From Symbiodinium natans (Eukaryota; Sar; Dinophyceae; Suessiales; Symbiodiniaceae), in contig CAJNDS010000957.1 of assembly GCA_905221605.1 (NCBI GenBank), forward strand, positions 64,001 through 128,000: a stretch of DNA of 64,000 bases. Reading direction: 5' to 3'. Each line of letters starts with the position of its first letter. Positions within the stretch are counted from its first letter, which is position 1. The notes beneath the pieces were generated by a model that ran no database searches, was not told the DNA's origin, and was given only the letters and a program-made list of their open reading frames with translations. Positions 18,226-27,924 of the stretch are shown in pieces. The translations under genes were made by a program, and so were the position numbers.

Positions 18226-18299
18226 TTCCAGTTCTGGCTTGCCCTGCGAACTCCAAGAGCCAGAACTACCGCATCATGAGACTCCAAAAGCTCAGGGAC
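18226..18299 (-). CDS. Coding exon (ELLESHDAVVLALGVRRA)
   Basis: 74 nt ending at the donor GGAA|GTGAGT; telomeric units begin within the donor consensus itself (GTGAG-TTTAGGG). The sequence ELLESHDAVVLALGVRRA resembles the NAD(P)-binding strand of pyridine-nucleotide oxidoreductases, a weak hint only. Confidence 0.45.
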
Positions 18300-18434
18300 C
18301 TCCACCCCTCCTCCCCCCAAAAACTAAATCCTCAACCCTAAGACCTTTTTGACTCCAGGCTCAGCCGGATCCGAACTTACTGACCTAAACCCTAAACCCT
18401 ACATCCTCAGCATGCTCAAACCCCGAAACTCCAC

Positions 18435-18496
18435 CTCCTCTAGCCGCTCTAGCCAATGGCAGGCCACCGCAGCTGGTGCTTCGTCTGTTTTGGTGG
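18435..18496 (-). CDS. Coding exon (TDEAPAAVACHWLERLEE)
   Basis: After the acceptor CGGGACAG it reads TKTDEAPAAVACHWLERLEE up to the donor GAG|GTGGAG. It resembles the helix after 'YNIT' in AK7-type proteins, so it may belong with the exon at 19152-19239. Confidence 0.4.
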
Positions 18497-18541
18497 CTGT
18501 CCCGAAGATGCGATTTAGGCCACCTCGGTGAGGGTCGATAA

Positions 18542-18644
18542 CTTGGGATGTTCCTCCTGATGCTAACAGTCCTTACTAGGGATTATAAACAGGGGATACG
18601 AAAATTCCTATTAAGGACTGCTAATATAAGGGGGAAAGGCCAAT
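18542..18644. mobile_element. MITE family B
   Basis: TTGGGATGTTCCTCC start, TAAGGACTGCTAATATAAGG near the end. Confidence 0.8.
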
Positions 18645-18842
18645 CTATGATTGTCGCTGATGTTCACAGTTTTCAAGGCCTGTGTCAGGCCATGTGTTCA
18701 CGGTTCTCATCCATCTAAGCAGATTCTGAGGCCTCTAGGATGACGGCTAAATGGGCGCAGAACCATGTGGAAGCTTCCTCCGCCCATCCCTGAACCCTAA
18801 AGCCTCTTATGACTTTAACGGGTTTTTATCGTAAGCCGAGAC

Positions 18843-18894
18843 CTCAACCAAAGTGCGAGGCTCAGGGGCCACTTCTTCGTTCGACCCCAAGAGG
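18843..18894 (-). CDS. Coding exon (LLGSNEEVAPEPRTLVE)
   Basis: Reads LLGSNEEVAPEPRTLVE to the donor GAG|GTCTCG. The upstream boundary (GGCAAG) is weak. Same strand as the neighbouring exons. Confidence 0.38.
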
Positions 18895-18984
18895 CTTGCC
18901 ACACCAAACCAAAAACACTAAATACCCGAACCCATACGACAAGCATAAACACAACACAATAAGAATGATCATAATGAAAGTTTA

Positions 18985-19027
18985 TATATATATATATATA
19001 CATACATATATATATATATGTATCTAC

Positions 19028-19082
<55 letters not shown>

Positions 19083-19097
19083 AAATAAAAAAATAAA

Positions 19098-19131
<34 letters not shown>

Positions 19132-19132
19132 C
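18985..19132. repeat. (TA)n and (TAA)n microsatellites
   Basis: TA-rich tract followed by two ATA/TAA tracts. Confidence 0.9.
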
Positions 19133-19151
19133 TCATTTTCTCAATGTAAAC

Positions 19152-19239
19152 CCATGTCGCAGCCCAGAAGCCTTCGGCCTTCCGGAGCTCCTTTACAAGC
19201 ACCTTCCCGATGTAGGAGTCCACGTTGTGGATGAAAATC
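19152..19239 (-). CDS. AK7: AK7-type N-terminal exon (IFIHNVDSYIGK)
   Basis: After acceptor GCCGCCAG the exon reads IFIHNVDSYIGKVLVKEL. This matches the AK7 start 'VF-x-NNVDSY-x-G-[KR]'. It may be the 5' end of the gene whose later exons lie at 7.7-0.4 kb, which would give an intron of more than 10 kb containing other genes, or a separate AK7 fragment. Confidence 0.5.
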
Positions 19240-19772
19240 CTGGCGGCCCGAGGAGGTTCCGGGGTGCTTCTGTGGGGTTTTTACCCTTTCGCCCCTGGGT
19301 AGACCAGAGTCAGGGCCTTGGGTTTATCTGCTCATTTCTCAAGAACCCCGCACAAAAACTAAGCATAATTAAGGGCAGTCAAGGAATGATTGTCTCATTT
19401 TTTGGGGGTTCTTAAGCAAGTTACAGGGGATTTTTTGGGCATGTAGTGTGCAATGCGACAGCTCAGGCAACCATGAGTAAGAAGTAGGGTTGCCGTAAGG
19501 CCATGTTTTTATAGCGGCCCGCCAAGCACACCCTAGAAAGTACTGTCTGAGGGATCTAGCGGCTGTAGGCTCGGCCCAGTTTGAATAACCTGAGATCCGA
19601 GCCAGACCCGAAGCTGATGCCTACAAATCTGCCAATGAACGTATGCATAGTCATTCGCATCATTAGGAAGACTCCTTACATACCAGCAGGGGTGACTTGG
19701 GAAACGGACTCGTCTTCGACAGACTCCCACTTGTGTGTCTAAGTACCCCTTACAGGGGTGCCTGGCTTTCTA

Positions 19773-19912
19773 ACCCTAAACCCTAAACCCCAAAAAACTT
19801 GCATGAGGGCCAGAAGCCATGTCAGCCTGCAGCTTCCCAACTCAACATCCTGACACCCTAGGGTTTAGGGTTTAGGCTTTGGGGTTTAGGGTTTAGGGTT
19901 AGGGTTTAGGGC
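19773..19912. repeat. Two telomeric tracts in opposite orientation
   Basis: CCCTAAA units at 19773-19790 and TTTAGGG units at 19857-19912, about 65 nt apart. Confidence 0.8.
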
Positions 19913-19952
19913 TACACATCGGTAAACCCGTTTTCCAACCACCTACTTGGAG

Positions 19953-20045
19953 GTTCATGTGTAGTGATACGTAGGATTATAATCACAAGCACCCTGGTTA
20001 TAAGTATAACCCTGAATATAACTAACTACCCATGAACCTCCAAGT
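19953..20045. mobile_element. MITE family D, intact arms
   Basis: ACTTGGAGGTTCATG to CATGAACCTCCAAGT, inverted repeat. Confidence 0.85.
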
Positions 20046-20433
20046 ATGCTTCGATGCAGGCCGCGGCAACTGACATGTAGCCACCCCCCCCCCCCGCCCC
20101 AGGTCATGTCCTCATTCGCCCGTTGCCTCGACAGCAGCCACAGAAAAACCACACAACCCCAAGGTTTCCAAGTTATAAACGCAAGCTAGGTTTTGAGTCT
20201 GTGCATGCTTGTTGGCTGTTGAACTGCTGCGATTGTCGCTGGACGGACAGAGCTAATCGATTGCTTAGGCTTGATGGCACGTGTAAGGTGCGCAGCAAGC
20301 ACGATACTCTGTGACGAATGGAATGCGTGCAGCTTTCACAAGCTGACAGGACTGGAACCCTTTTTTGCACCTGGGCTCGTAGCGACAGCCAGAACGCAAT
20401 GCTCTCCCCGTCAAAACCCCATTCCCTGTGCAG

Positions 20434-20619
20434 ACTGGCCACGGAGCTTTGCTGGGCAACGGGGCGATGCAGTTGCGCTGCTTGAACCACTTCCACAGTT
20501 GAGGCAGCTAAATGCGGATAACAGCAAAGCTGATATGCCATGCTTATTTGATATTGACAGTCCTGACGACTATAAGGCCAGGAACAATCGAAAACTGATC
20601 CACGGTCCCTGGACAGCAG
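20434..20619 (+). CDS. MobA/MocA-like nucleotidyltransferase exon (C-terminal motif)
   Basis: The acceptor CTGTGCAG and consensus donor CAG|GTAAGA bound 186 nt on the plus strand. It encodes FAGQRGDAVALLE, a variable stretch, then MPCLFDIDSPDDYKA. The pair 'GD-x-G-x-x-x-LL' and 'DID-[ST]-P-[ED]-DY' is characteristic of the C-terminus of MobA-like NTP transferases. The N-terminal nucleotide-binding 'LAAG' motif was not found, so the gene is partial or its other exons were missed. Confidence 0.42.
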
Positions 20620-21030
20620 GTAAGAATGAATGCCTGAGTGTTCTGGATACTTCGGACTGGGAGTTCGTGGCGATCTTGTCTGCGTAGATTCTAGATGTTA
20701 AGACATGCAGGTCTGCGCACGGTGTGTATGACCTCATATTCACACCTCTGAGTCCTGTACATCCACGAACTTTCGGGAGTTTGAGTAGGCAGCCTAGCCT
20801 GGCAGCTTGCCACCCCAAAGCCCAGTATGGCCGAGGCATCGGCGGAGGAAGCCCTCTGTGCGCCGCCGCCTTGGCTGAGGCAGCACTTAAGGCGTTTGGA
20901 GTTTTCTTGGGCACTCAGCATGCTTAACCATCGTACCTGAGGCGTTGTACAAAGGCTGCATCCGAAAACCTGGAGATTCCTTAAACCCCACACCCTACCC
21001 CCCAAACCCTAAACCCTATCCCCTAAACCA

Positions 21031-22060
21031 CCCCGTAAAGAAAGCCTGGTTCAATGGTCCGGGCATTGCCGCTGGTCGCCATGATTTGGCGCCCTGGCGT
21101 CTGCAACCTCTGAACTCAGGCGCTCTCGCTGTTTGCGTGATGATGGTAAAGTTTTTTTTTTTCTCTCTCTCTCTCTCTCTCGCTCTCTCTTTTCCTTCCT
21201 TCCTTCCTTCCTTCCTTCCAGCGCACACTCTCTCTCTCTCTCTCTCTCTCTCTTTCCTTCTTGGGGGCATGAGGGCCTGAAGACCCCCCCCCGCGATTCG
21301 CGTGCCCCAGTTGTTTGGAGCGTCCGAAACAGTTGCTCTGTCTCTGAATTCATCGTAAATTTCTTCTCCCAGGCTGGGACATCCACTAGTAGATACTGAA
21401 TGAATACGTGTTTAAGCTAGAAGCTATGAAAGTAGACATTGGATATGTGTAAACTGTAAACACTAGTATGCGTAACGATCTTGTATACACATATATATAT
21501 ATATAAGTATGAATACATTTTTGTTTTGTTTTTCAAACTTGCTGCAAGGATTCGACGACGTTCGGGGAACCCCCCCCCTCCCCCCTTCAAATCTCCACCG
21601 GTATTCAAGCCCTATTGTCGCGTCATCTCCTGGCGCAACGCCCTGTGCACATGAGTTAGCATGTAAGTCAGCTTGTAAATTTAACTAAAACCAGCTGCTT
21701 GCCTCAGGTCCAAATGGACAAAATGCTGAGGTGGGCGCGTGATTGTGGTCGACTGGACATGGACAGCCTGCCAGTGCAGGTGCAGAGCAGGAAGTATGCA
21801 AGATCCGTCCAGGAAAGAACAGCAGGAATGACTGAATAAGTTCCGTGGCCATGTCGCCCAAGCATGGTCTTCCCAATTTCTGGTCATGGGAGTTTTTTCC
21901 GCGCGCGCACACCGTGCGAGGGCCAGGCTTGGACCCGACGTCCTGAAAAAGTAAGTTGCCTTCCAGGATTTGCGTTGTATCAGGTGGCGCTTGTGGGGGA
22001 GCGGGAGAACGACCAGGTCCAACTTCACGGAGCTTGAATGCCCTGCTTGAAACGGTGCTC
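21031..22060. other. Spacer with CT/TTCC tracts and no supported gene
   Basis: Contains a polypyrimidine microsatellite (about 21150-21255) and an AT-rich stretch. Open frames here are low-complexity (Ser/Leu or Arg/Glu) translations of the repeat. Confidence 0.5.
21153..21255. repeat. (CT)n and (TTCC)n microsatellites
   Basis: T10, (CT)n, (CTTC)n and (CT)n in series. Confidence 0.9.
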
Positions 22061-23452
22061 TTATAGGTAATCGGCTCCAGCCCGGAGATTGTCCCAGTCC
22101 TTCATGACGCTATATGTGGTGGCATTGCTGGTGATGAGGACGTCTTTGAGTCCTAGCTGCGTCGCATCATGGAGCAACGTATCGGCCACTTGTGAGAGTT
22201 TTTGCCACCACACTTTGGCCGATGTAGGAATACTACCTTTCATCAAATCTGCATTCTGCTGCAAGGTGGAAGTAAGCTTTGATAAGTTGGTCGGTGTTGG
22301 CAAGGAGTGACAGACAATGACGAGGTTTTGCGTGTACTCCACGGCGACTTTGTAGTCACTTGCACATGTAATAGCGCAGCCAGCGTCACCCAGTGCACTT
22401 TCAACAACACGGATCGCATCACACGGCTTTCCCGCAAGCATGTATGCCTTTGCGTATGCCAGGTGCGCAGGTATGTTCGGCTTGACATGGCGGAGTTGCA
22501 CCAAATACTCCCACAGCTTCTCAGCTCTCTGCCAATCTTGGTTGATTGCTGCAGCATTTACAAGGCCTCCAAGCACTACAACATTCGGAGAAAGCTCCGG
22601 GCCAACCAGGTCTTTGCGCAGCATCTGGTCGACTTCCTGTTGACGTCCATGGCGCTCTAGTAGCTGCAGCCGAGCTGCAAAGGCCACGATGTTTGTCTCA
22701 AAAGGGAGAAGCTCGAACCGTTGCCATTCCTTGTCCGCCCAGGCAAGCGATTCCTCAGAACCGATCTCATCGCATAGCCTGCACATGCTGGAAAGCAAAG
22801 CGTTAAAATCGACCGCCGTCTCAGGGACAAAGTTGCCCATCACTTGCCGGGCTAACCTGAAAGCGCGTGTCTTGCGACGGGACAGTCGCTGTGGAGACAC
22901 AGTGAAAGCTTGCACGCAAGACAGCAAGGCCCTGAATAACACACTCGTAGCTATGCCATTGAAGGGGATCTGCAACCGAGCACCCAAATCCATAACCTCC
23001 TGCAGCGCCTTCCACCAACGATGGTAACCGCAAGTCTGCAGACTGGCTGCGAGCACGCTCGTGTCAAGCAAGCCCTGGCGCTCAGCCGAAGCCAGACGTC
23101 TCATAAGACTCTGTTTTGACCTACAGGTTTTGACCGCTTTGCGAACTCCGGCAGCTTGATCGCTTCTGCCCTCCTGCTGCATGACGTCCTTGGAGTTGGT
23201 AGGTGTCAAGAGAAAATAGCTTCCTGCATCACGCGGCGACCGCCCAGTCTGGGATTGGAACTGCTTACGGGGTCGTTCGCGCATTCTTCTTCGCAGAGCT
23301 AGTGGAACTTGATCCGGCCGGGAGTGGCTTCGCATCCAAACCTGTCTCATTGCTGTGGCTGTTGCCGCTGTTAAAGCAGGAAGCCAGCTTGAAGCGTAAA
23401 GAAAACGGTGAGGGAAGAGAGCATAACCACCATGATTCAAGTGTGGTCTCAA
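22061..23452 (-). CDS. PPR-like (pentatricopeptide repeat) protein, intronless
   Basis: 463 codons in one open frame from the ATG at 23452 to a TAG at 22061, by far the longest in the window. The first ~80 residues are Arg/Ser-rich with few acids (for example RRRMRERPRKQFQSQ), consistent with an organelle transit peptide. From about residue 115 on there are helical-pair repeats of PPR style: VDFNALLSSMCRLCDE, then NVVVLGGLVNAAAINQDWQR, then AEKLWEYLVQ and AHLAYAKAYMLAGKPCDAIR. PPR proteins bind organelle RNA and act in its processing or translation. The repeats are degenerate. No MITE or telomeric array interrupts it, in contrast to the other genes here. A later ATG inside the basic leader is a possible alternative start. 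Confidence 0.75.
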   Translation of the reverse strand: MRPHLNHGGYALFPHRFLYASSWLPALTAATATAMRQVWMRSHSRPDQVPLALRRRMRERPRKQFQSQTGRSPRDAGSYFLLTPTNSKDVMQQEGRSDQAAGVRKAVKTCRSKQSLMRRLASAERQGLLDTSVLAASLQTCGYHRWWKALQEVMDLGARLQIPFNGIATSVLFRALLSCVQAFTVSPQRLSRRKTRAFRLARQVMGNFVPETAVDFNALLSSMCRLCDEIGSEESLAWADKEWQRFELLPFETNIVAFAARLQLLERHGRQQEVDQMLRKDLVGPELSPNVVVLGGLVNAAAINQDWQRAEKLWEYLVQLRHVKPNIPAHLAYAKAYMLAGKPCDAIRVVESALGDAGCAITCASDYKVAVEYTQNLVIVCHSLPTPTNLSKLTSTLQQNADLMKGSIPTSAKVWWQKLSQVADTLLHDATQLGLKDVLITSNATTYSVMKDWDNLRAGADYL

Positions 23453-24217
23453 GCTTGGTGTAGGGCGCCCAGCTCTCTTGCATCCCGTACATTTGAAGAC
23501 AAGGGTCCTACAATCTCACCGATGTTCAGCTGGAGCCAATACGCACACGGCAAAAGGAGACATCTCTGCAACGCAGTTGAACTGCATCCCTGCTAAGGTA
23601 AATCACGGTTGCATGGGCCAGGCCGCTGTCAAGGCACGAACCAAACGATGCTTTGCTAGGCGCCGCGGCTTTGCAAAAAAAGAAGTGGATGCTTGAAGGT
23701 CACATCCGCAGCTGCTCAGCCAGCGACCCTACTTGAAACATTCCTGGTGCTTTTTTGGGAGATCTCTGCGCGCCTCCTTTGGGTCTCCAACTCTACAAAA
23801 GAACTGTGTTGCAGACCGAGCCAGGGGTCTAAACACACATGCACCTGGCCTGGCCCGGTCCCTGGGGTGGCCGCGACGCTCGCACCACTTCCTGTCTTCA
23901 CGCAAGGGCATTTCTGATTTTTCAGATGATTCGCATCTTCCTTTGGCCGTGTAGACTTCTCGAACACTGCACAACTTCCGTGCAATCGTGGCTCATGTTT
24001 GGGAGCCTGGATGGCAAACGGAAAACCGTTAACCAAAGCTTGAATGTTCGGCTCGTTCTGTCCTAGTCCTGCTGCGGGTATGTGCGTATGACATTGTGCA
24101 CTTGACATCCGAAGTGGAGACAGACCTAGCAAGAACAGAAGACCATCAGCCTGACAGCCCTCTCCCCTGAACCCTGTCTTTCTATAGAAGCTCTTGCACC
24201 CAAAAACCTGATTGCAC

Positions 24218-24346
24218 ATCTGGACTTCAAAAGTGTGAAGGACATGCTCCTGAGGCTCCGGTTCCCACGGCGGCAGTGGCGGGAGCCCTTTCCGCTCCTG
24301 ACAAAGTCATGCGACACAAGACAGGTCCAGCCCGGCCCCCTCTGAA
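24218..24346 (+). CDS. Coding-like stretch, uncertain frame
   Basis: The plus strand reads LDFKSVKDMLLRLRFPRRQW then a stop at about 24346; a second frame is also open. It lies just upstream of the array at 24369-24418. Low confidence. Confidence 0.28.
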
Positions 24347-24368
24347 CATCCAAGGCCGCTTGGGCAAT

Positions 24369-24418
24369 GAAACCCTAAACCCTAAACCCTAAACCCTATA
24401 AACCCTAAACCCTAAACC
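24369..24418 (-). repeat. Interstitial telomeric array
   Basis: Seven units with one TATAAACCC variant, about 25 nt from the terminal exon at 24442. Confidence 0.88.
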
Positions 24419-24441
24419 GCATTGAGCTGCAGATCGCTGTT

Positions 24442-24615
24442 TCACTTGTGCCGGCGTTTCTGCCTCCGGGAAGCCTTTTTAGGCCGCTGCTTGGAGAGCC
24501 GGTGCCTCCGTTCCCTCTCATGATCCACGGCCTGCGGCAGGAACACGTTGAAGTAGAAGTGCCTGCGGCCGCGCAAGGTGTCGAGCGCAGCTTGACATGA
24601 AGGCATCATGGCTGT
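24442..24615 (-). CDS. Terminal exon with basic C-terminus
   Basis: Acceptor TCCTGCAG, then 57 codons and TGA. Sequence includes ALDTLRGRRHFYFNVFLPQA and ends SKQRPKKASRRQKRRHK. Telomeric arrays lie about 25 nt away on both sides. Confidence 0.55.
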   Translation of the reverse strand, partial: TAMMPSCQAALDTLRGRRHFYFNVFLPQAVDHERERRHRLSKQRPKKASRRQKRRHK

Positions 24616-25483
24616 CTGCAGGAACTAAAGTCTCTCCCTAAACCCTAAACCCTAAACCCTAAACCCCTAAACCCCCAAGCAGCCTCAAGGCTGGGAACAT
24701 GGCTTTCTCCCAGAGCTCGGCGTCGAAAAACTCTCTCCGGCAGGTCTGCTCTGCCTCTGCAGCCAGTACCAGGATGGGCCATTATACAGTACCAGGATGG
24801 GCCATTATACCCTATAACCCCTTAGAAAGGGCCCTTGTGCCTGTAATGTGCTCCCTGCCGAAAGATGCTTCTAGCTATCTTTCTTTGGCACGATCGCGGG
24901 TACAGCATACAGCCCTCCGGCTGCTAGGACTGTGGACTGCTTGGCCCTCGGACCCATAATCCGAGCACCTGTTTAATTAAACCCCCCATATTTAAAGAAA
25001 TATTTGTTCTCCGGAAGCCCGCCGGAAGACTACTTTCCATTGCGGTGGATTTCGTATGGGCATAACCCCCCACATTTAAAGAAATTTTTTTTGGGGGGGT
25101 TCAAAAATCTGTCGGCAGGCTTCTTGCTTTGCTTGCGGAGTTGCGGAGCTACAGCACCTCAGGGATCTGCAGCCGATTGTTTTTAATAGAGAATCAATGC
25201 AGGGCCATGGTCCAATTATTGCGGAACCCTGCCTTCCTTATTTTGGGGGGGGGGGGGGGGGGGGACCCCTCCCAATTAAACAGGTGCTCGGATTAGGTGA
25301 GGAGGGCTAGAGGGCCCAGGGTCGTATTGAAGTGCAGCGGAGGAGCTGGAGTCCAGAAGAATACATCACACCAGGGAATCTCTGTGCCTAAAGCAGCGGC
25401 AGCGACGCGCATGCCTCACTTGCTCAGCACCACAGGGCCAAGCAAAGACTCTATTTCTTTTTGCCACCCGCCCATATGAGACT
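24442..25483 (-). CDS. Unidentified minus-strand gene, 3' end with basic tail
   Basis: Three exons in minus order: about 25483-25420 (WQKEIESLLGPVVLSK, donor AA|GTGAGG), 24756-24684 (EQTCRREFFDAELWEK), and the terminal exon 24615-24442. The intron between the first two contains the 339-bp TIR element at 24957-25295. The second may end at a GC donor after ELWEK, which keeps phase with the terminal exon. The protein ends in a strongly basic, nuclear-signal-like tail. Exons further upstream at 26.2-27.1 kb on the same strand may belong to it. Confidence 0.48.
24637..24678 (-). repeat. Interstitial telomeric array
   Basis: Five to six units in the intron before the terminal exon. Confidence 0.88.
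24684..24756 (-). CDS. Exon (CRREFFDAELWEKAM)
   Basis: After acceptor TGGCTGCAG it reads AEQTCRREFFDAELWEKAMF. Two GC donors are possible (after WEK or after PALR); the first keeps frame with the terminal exon. Confidence 0.48.
24770..24840. mobile_element. MITE family I fragment
   Basis: CAGGATGGGCCATTATAC occurs twice in tandem, then TATAACCCCTTAGAAAGG. Confidence 0.6.
24957..25295. mobile_element. 339-bp element with 20-bp terminal inverted repeats
   Basis: Ends TAATCCGAGCACCTGTTTAA and its inverse. Inside are two copies of an AACCCCCCAYATTTAAAGAAA segment and a G20 tract. Lies in an intron between exons 25420-25483 and 24684-24756. Confidence 0.8.
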
Positions 25484-25939
25484 CATGCAACACATCAGTG
25501 GCCCCGACCGGTTTTTATTGTCAACGCACAAGGGTCTGACAGGTTTCAAACCCTCCAAGTGATCTCCTGTATTTTGGACCTCGACACTCGCACTTTTTGC
25601 GGATTGCTTCAGTTCTTCAGTTCAACTGTCTTGGGATCGTGGCGCCCAGCCAGCACGCGCGGGTGCTTCTGAATACGTTCCGAAAACATGTTGGGAACAT
25701 GAAACGAGCAGTAACACCACTGTACAGGAAACATGGGCCACAATCCATACCAGCAACATCCAGCAGATTGCGAACTGCGAAGCAAGGCGCAACCATGGAC
25801 CTGATATTTCCAGTCCATAGGTAGCTCCTCGCTCGTGATGAATGCTGCAGTCATGGACCCCCTAAAAGCTGACTTTCTGATATGACATCTCAACCCAATG
25901 ACGCCGAGGCCCAGGACTCTCCTAGAATCAAAGGTCTGA

Positions 25940-26028
25940 ACTGGGGGTTTAGGAAAATAGGGGACCCCTAAAAAAGACCCCAAATACTCGGATTCCCGTA
26001 TAACAAGGACCCCAATAAGGTACCTCTG
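25940..26028. mobile_element. MITE family F, cut by telomeric units
   Basis: Left arm GGGGGTTTAGGAAAATAGGG; the right arm is replaced by the array at 26031. Confidence 0.65.
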
Positions 26029-26030
26029 AA

Positions 26031-26190
26031 CCCTAAACCCTGAACCCTTTTGCCGGACTAAAACCGTAACCCTAAATCCTTAACCCCCAACTTTTGCTGG
26101 AGAACCCCAAATACTAGGATTCCCTTATCTCATAAACCCTCATAAACCCTAAACCCTAAACCCTAAACTCTAAACCCTGAACCCTAAACC
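26031..26190 (-). repeat. Telomeric arrays breaking a MITE
   Basis: Units at 26031-26050 and 26135-26190. MITE-like fragments lie on both sides (25940-26028 and 26103-26132). Confidence 0.75.
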
Positions 26191-26208
26191 CCGCTGGAGA
26201 ATGGGACG

Positions 26209-26283
26209 TCATGGGATTGGGGAGGTGTCCTCGCTTTGGAAGAGGCCGTTCCACTCCTTCGCGGTCTTGATCTCCAAGAGTCC
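26209..26283 (-). CDS. Coding exon (LEIKTAKEWNGLFQSED)
   Basis: The acceptor TTTCAAG is followed by GLLEIKTAKEWNGLFQSEDT and a TGA unless spliced earlier. Telomeric arrays lie within 20 nt on both sides. The 'EI-x-T-x-x-EWN' start resembles a thioredoxin-like strand-helix, weakly. Confidence 0.42.
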   Translation of the reverse strand, partial: GLLEIKTAKEWNGLFQSEDTSPIP

Positions 26284-26293
26284 CTTGAAACAG

Positions 26294-26360
26294 GGGTTAG
26301 GGTTTAGGGTTTAGGGTTTAGGGTTGAGGATTTGGGGTTTAGGGTTTAGGGTTTAGGGTT
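26294..26360 (+). repeat. Interstitial telomeric array
   Basis: Nine units with one GGATTTG variant. Confidence 0.88.
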
Positions 26361-26505
26361 TTCTGCAAGCACTCTCTGCGGCAGCAGGCTTCACGCTAGT
26401 GCAACCAGGGTTTAGGGTTTGGGGTTTCGGATTTGGCTACCGTAGGGCTCGTCAGAGCATTTTTTCGCACCCGACTAGCTGTGGAGGCACTCCCGCAACT
26501 CTCAC

Positions 26506-26563
26506 GCTGGGCCCCAACCACCCATACGCTCGGATGGGGAGGCAAAAAACTGCATCTCCAGCC
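26506..26563 (-). CDS. Coding exon (LEMQFFASPSERMGGWGP)
   Basis: 58 nt between acceptor TTCCACAG and donor CCAGC|GTGAGA. A second frame is open as well. Same strand as neighbours. Confidence 0.38.
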
Positions 26564-26664
26564 CTGTGGAAAGATCATGAAGCTCTATAAGTAAGGGACC
26601 CTATAAGCCCTAAACCCTAGAAACCCTGAACCTGCACCATGGCCTTTGCAAGTACACAATAAGC

Positions 26665-26667
26665 CCC

Positions 26668-26698
<31 letters not shown>

Positions 26699-26703
26699 AA
26701 AAC
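26665..26703. repeat. C24A14 tract
   Basis: Homopolymer pair; other A/C or T/G pairs occur near 14581, 25083 and 27574. Confidence 0.9.
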
Positions 26704-26707
26704 AGGC

Positions 26708-26870
26708 ATGAAAAGAATCAAGCGCCCATCCTCCGGCTTGCCCTCCACCACGCACAACCCATCTGGCGAGCCAGCAAGCCAGGGCTCTTGCAGCCACACG
26801 CAGAGGCCTTCACGCGACGGGCACTGCGTCTCAGAGCGAACTTGGCTTCGAAAGATCTTCGAAGCAGCCA
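26708..26870 (-). CDS. Coding exon (SPDGLCVVEGKPEDGRLI)
   Basis: The minus strand reads CPSREGLCVWLQEPWLAGSP then DGLCVVEGKPEDGRLILFMP, ending at the A/C homopolymer tract at 26665-26703. Boundaries are approximate. Not recognised. Confidence 0.42.
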
Positions 26871-26963
26871 GACAGATTTGGAATGCAGAATCGACAAGGA
26901 GTCTCATAAGGGGCTTTTCGGAATCAGGGTTCTCGAGGTGTGGGGTAACCCACCCCTTACAAC

Positions 26964-26998
26964 TAAACCCTAAACCCTAAACCCTAAACCCTAAACCC
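26964..26998 (-). repeat. Interstitial telomeric array
   Basis: Five units. Confidence 0.88.
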
Positions 26999-27021
26999 CC
27001 TGAGATGCCTAGAGGTTCAAC

Positions 27022-27060
27022 CTGGAGGTCCAGGTCGCTGGCGGACTGCTTGCTGGCCTC
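27022..27060 (-). CDS. Small exon (EASKQSASDLDLQ)
   Basis: Thirteen phase-0 codons between acceptor CCTGAG and donor CCAG|GTTGAA. A telomeric array lies about 25 nt downstream of the donor (minus sense). Confidence 0.38.
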
Positions 27061-27740
27061 CTCAGGGCGAAGGCTTGGGGATTTTTAAGGGCTTCGAGGG
27101 TTGATGGGCTTTATAGGAGCTTACGTAGGGTTTATAGGGCTTGTGATAGGATTATAGGGCTTAGGCTTTCATGGTTTCAGGGTCGGTTGGGGTTTGGCTC
27201 AGGTTTCGGCAGCTTTGGATCTAAACCCCCAGGTGCGAGCTCAGGCGGAGACTTGAACTCCATACGCGCATGCTTGACACGGGCATGGTCTTACACTCAA
27301 AGATCTTGAAGCCAGATCCGGCTTGCTCGGATTGGTGCTGATTGCATATCACAGTATTCTCGGAGGCTGAGCAAGGCTACATGCCCCTTCGACCGGAATC
27401 TTCAGTCCAGATCATCCCAAGCATATTGCCTTCATAACTTTCAGTCCTCGAAAACCCGGATCCTACCTGCAACACTCAACCCAGACCCTTGCAGCCAATT
27501 ATTCACGAGCGACCGACCGGCGCCAAGCGATGTAGGCCTACCAAGCCGGGCCAGGGAACCCCCTTCTCTCTCGATTTTTTTTTTTTTTTGGGGGGGGGTT
27601 CGGACTGATGCATAGGGTTGAGGCAGCTCAGGGCTGGGGGCAGTTGTTCAGGGGGGGCCGCTGGTCTCTTGCACCCTCGTGGTTATGATGCTTGAGGAAG
27701 AGTTGACCTCCCCAGCGCCTTAAGAATCATCAGCCTCATG

Positions 27741-27907
27741 AACTCAGAGGGCCTAATATAATACACCGTCATTAAGGAATATATATATATATATATGTGT
27801 GTGTGTATGCCTTTAACTATACTATATAGGGATCCGTGATTTGATTTAAGGTATAATAGGTATATTCATTAACTGAGGCTTAACTAAGGGGGATTGGGTC
27901 TCTTTAG
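27741..27907. mobile_element. MITE family A with expanded microsatellite
   Basis: Family A arms with a (TA)/(GT) expansion at 27779-27807. Confidence 0.65.
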
Positions 27908-27924
27908 GAACCTTCATTTACCTT

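Noticed and set aside
18226-18299. Assignment to glutamate synthase or a related flavoprotein
   Set aside because: Only about 12 residues (HDAVVLALG) resemble that family and no dinucleotide-binding motif was found nearby.
21051-21386. Arg/Glu-rich and Ser/Leu-rich open frames
   Set aside because: They translate the CT/TTCC microsatellite.
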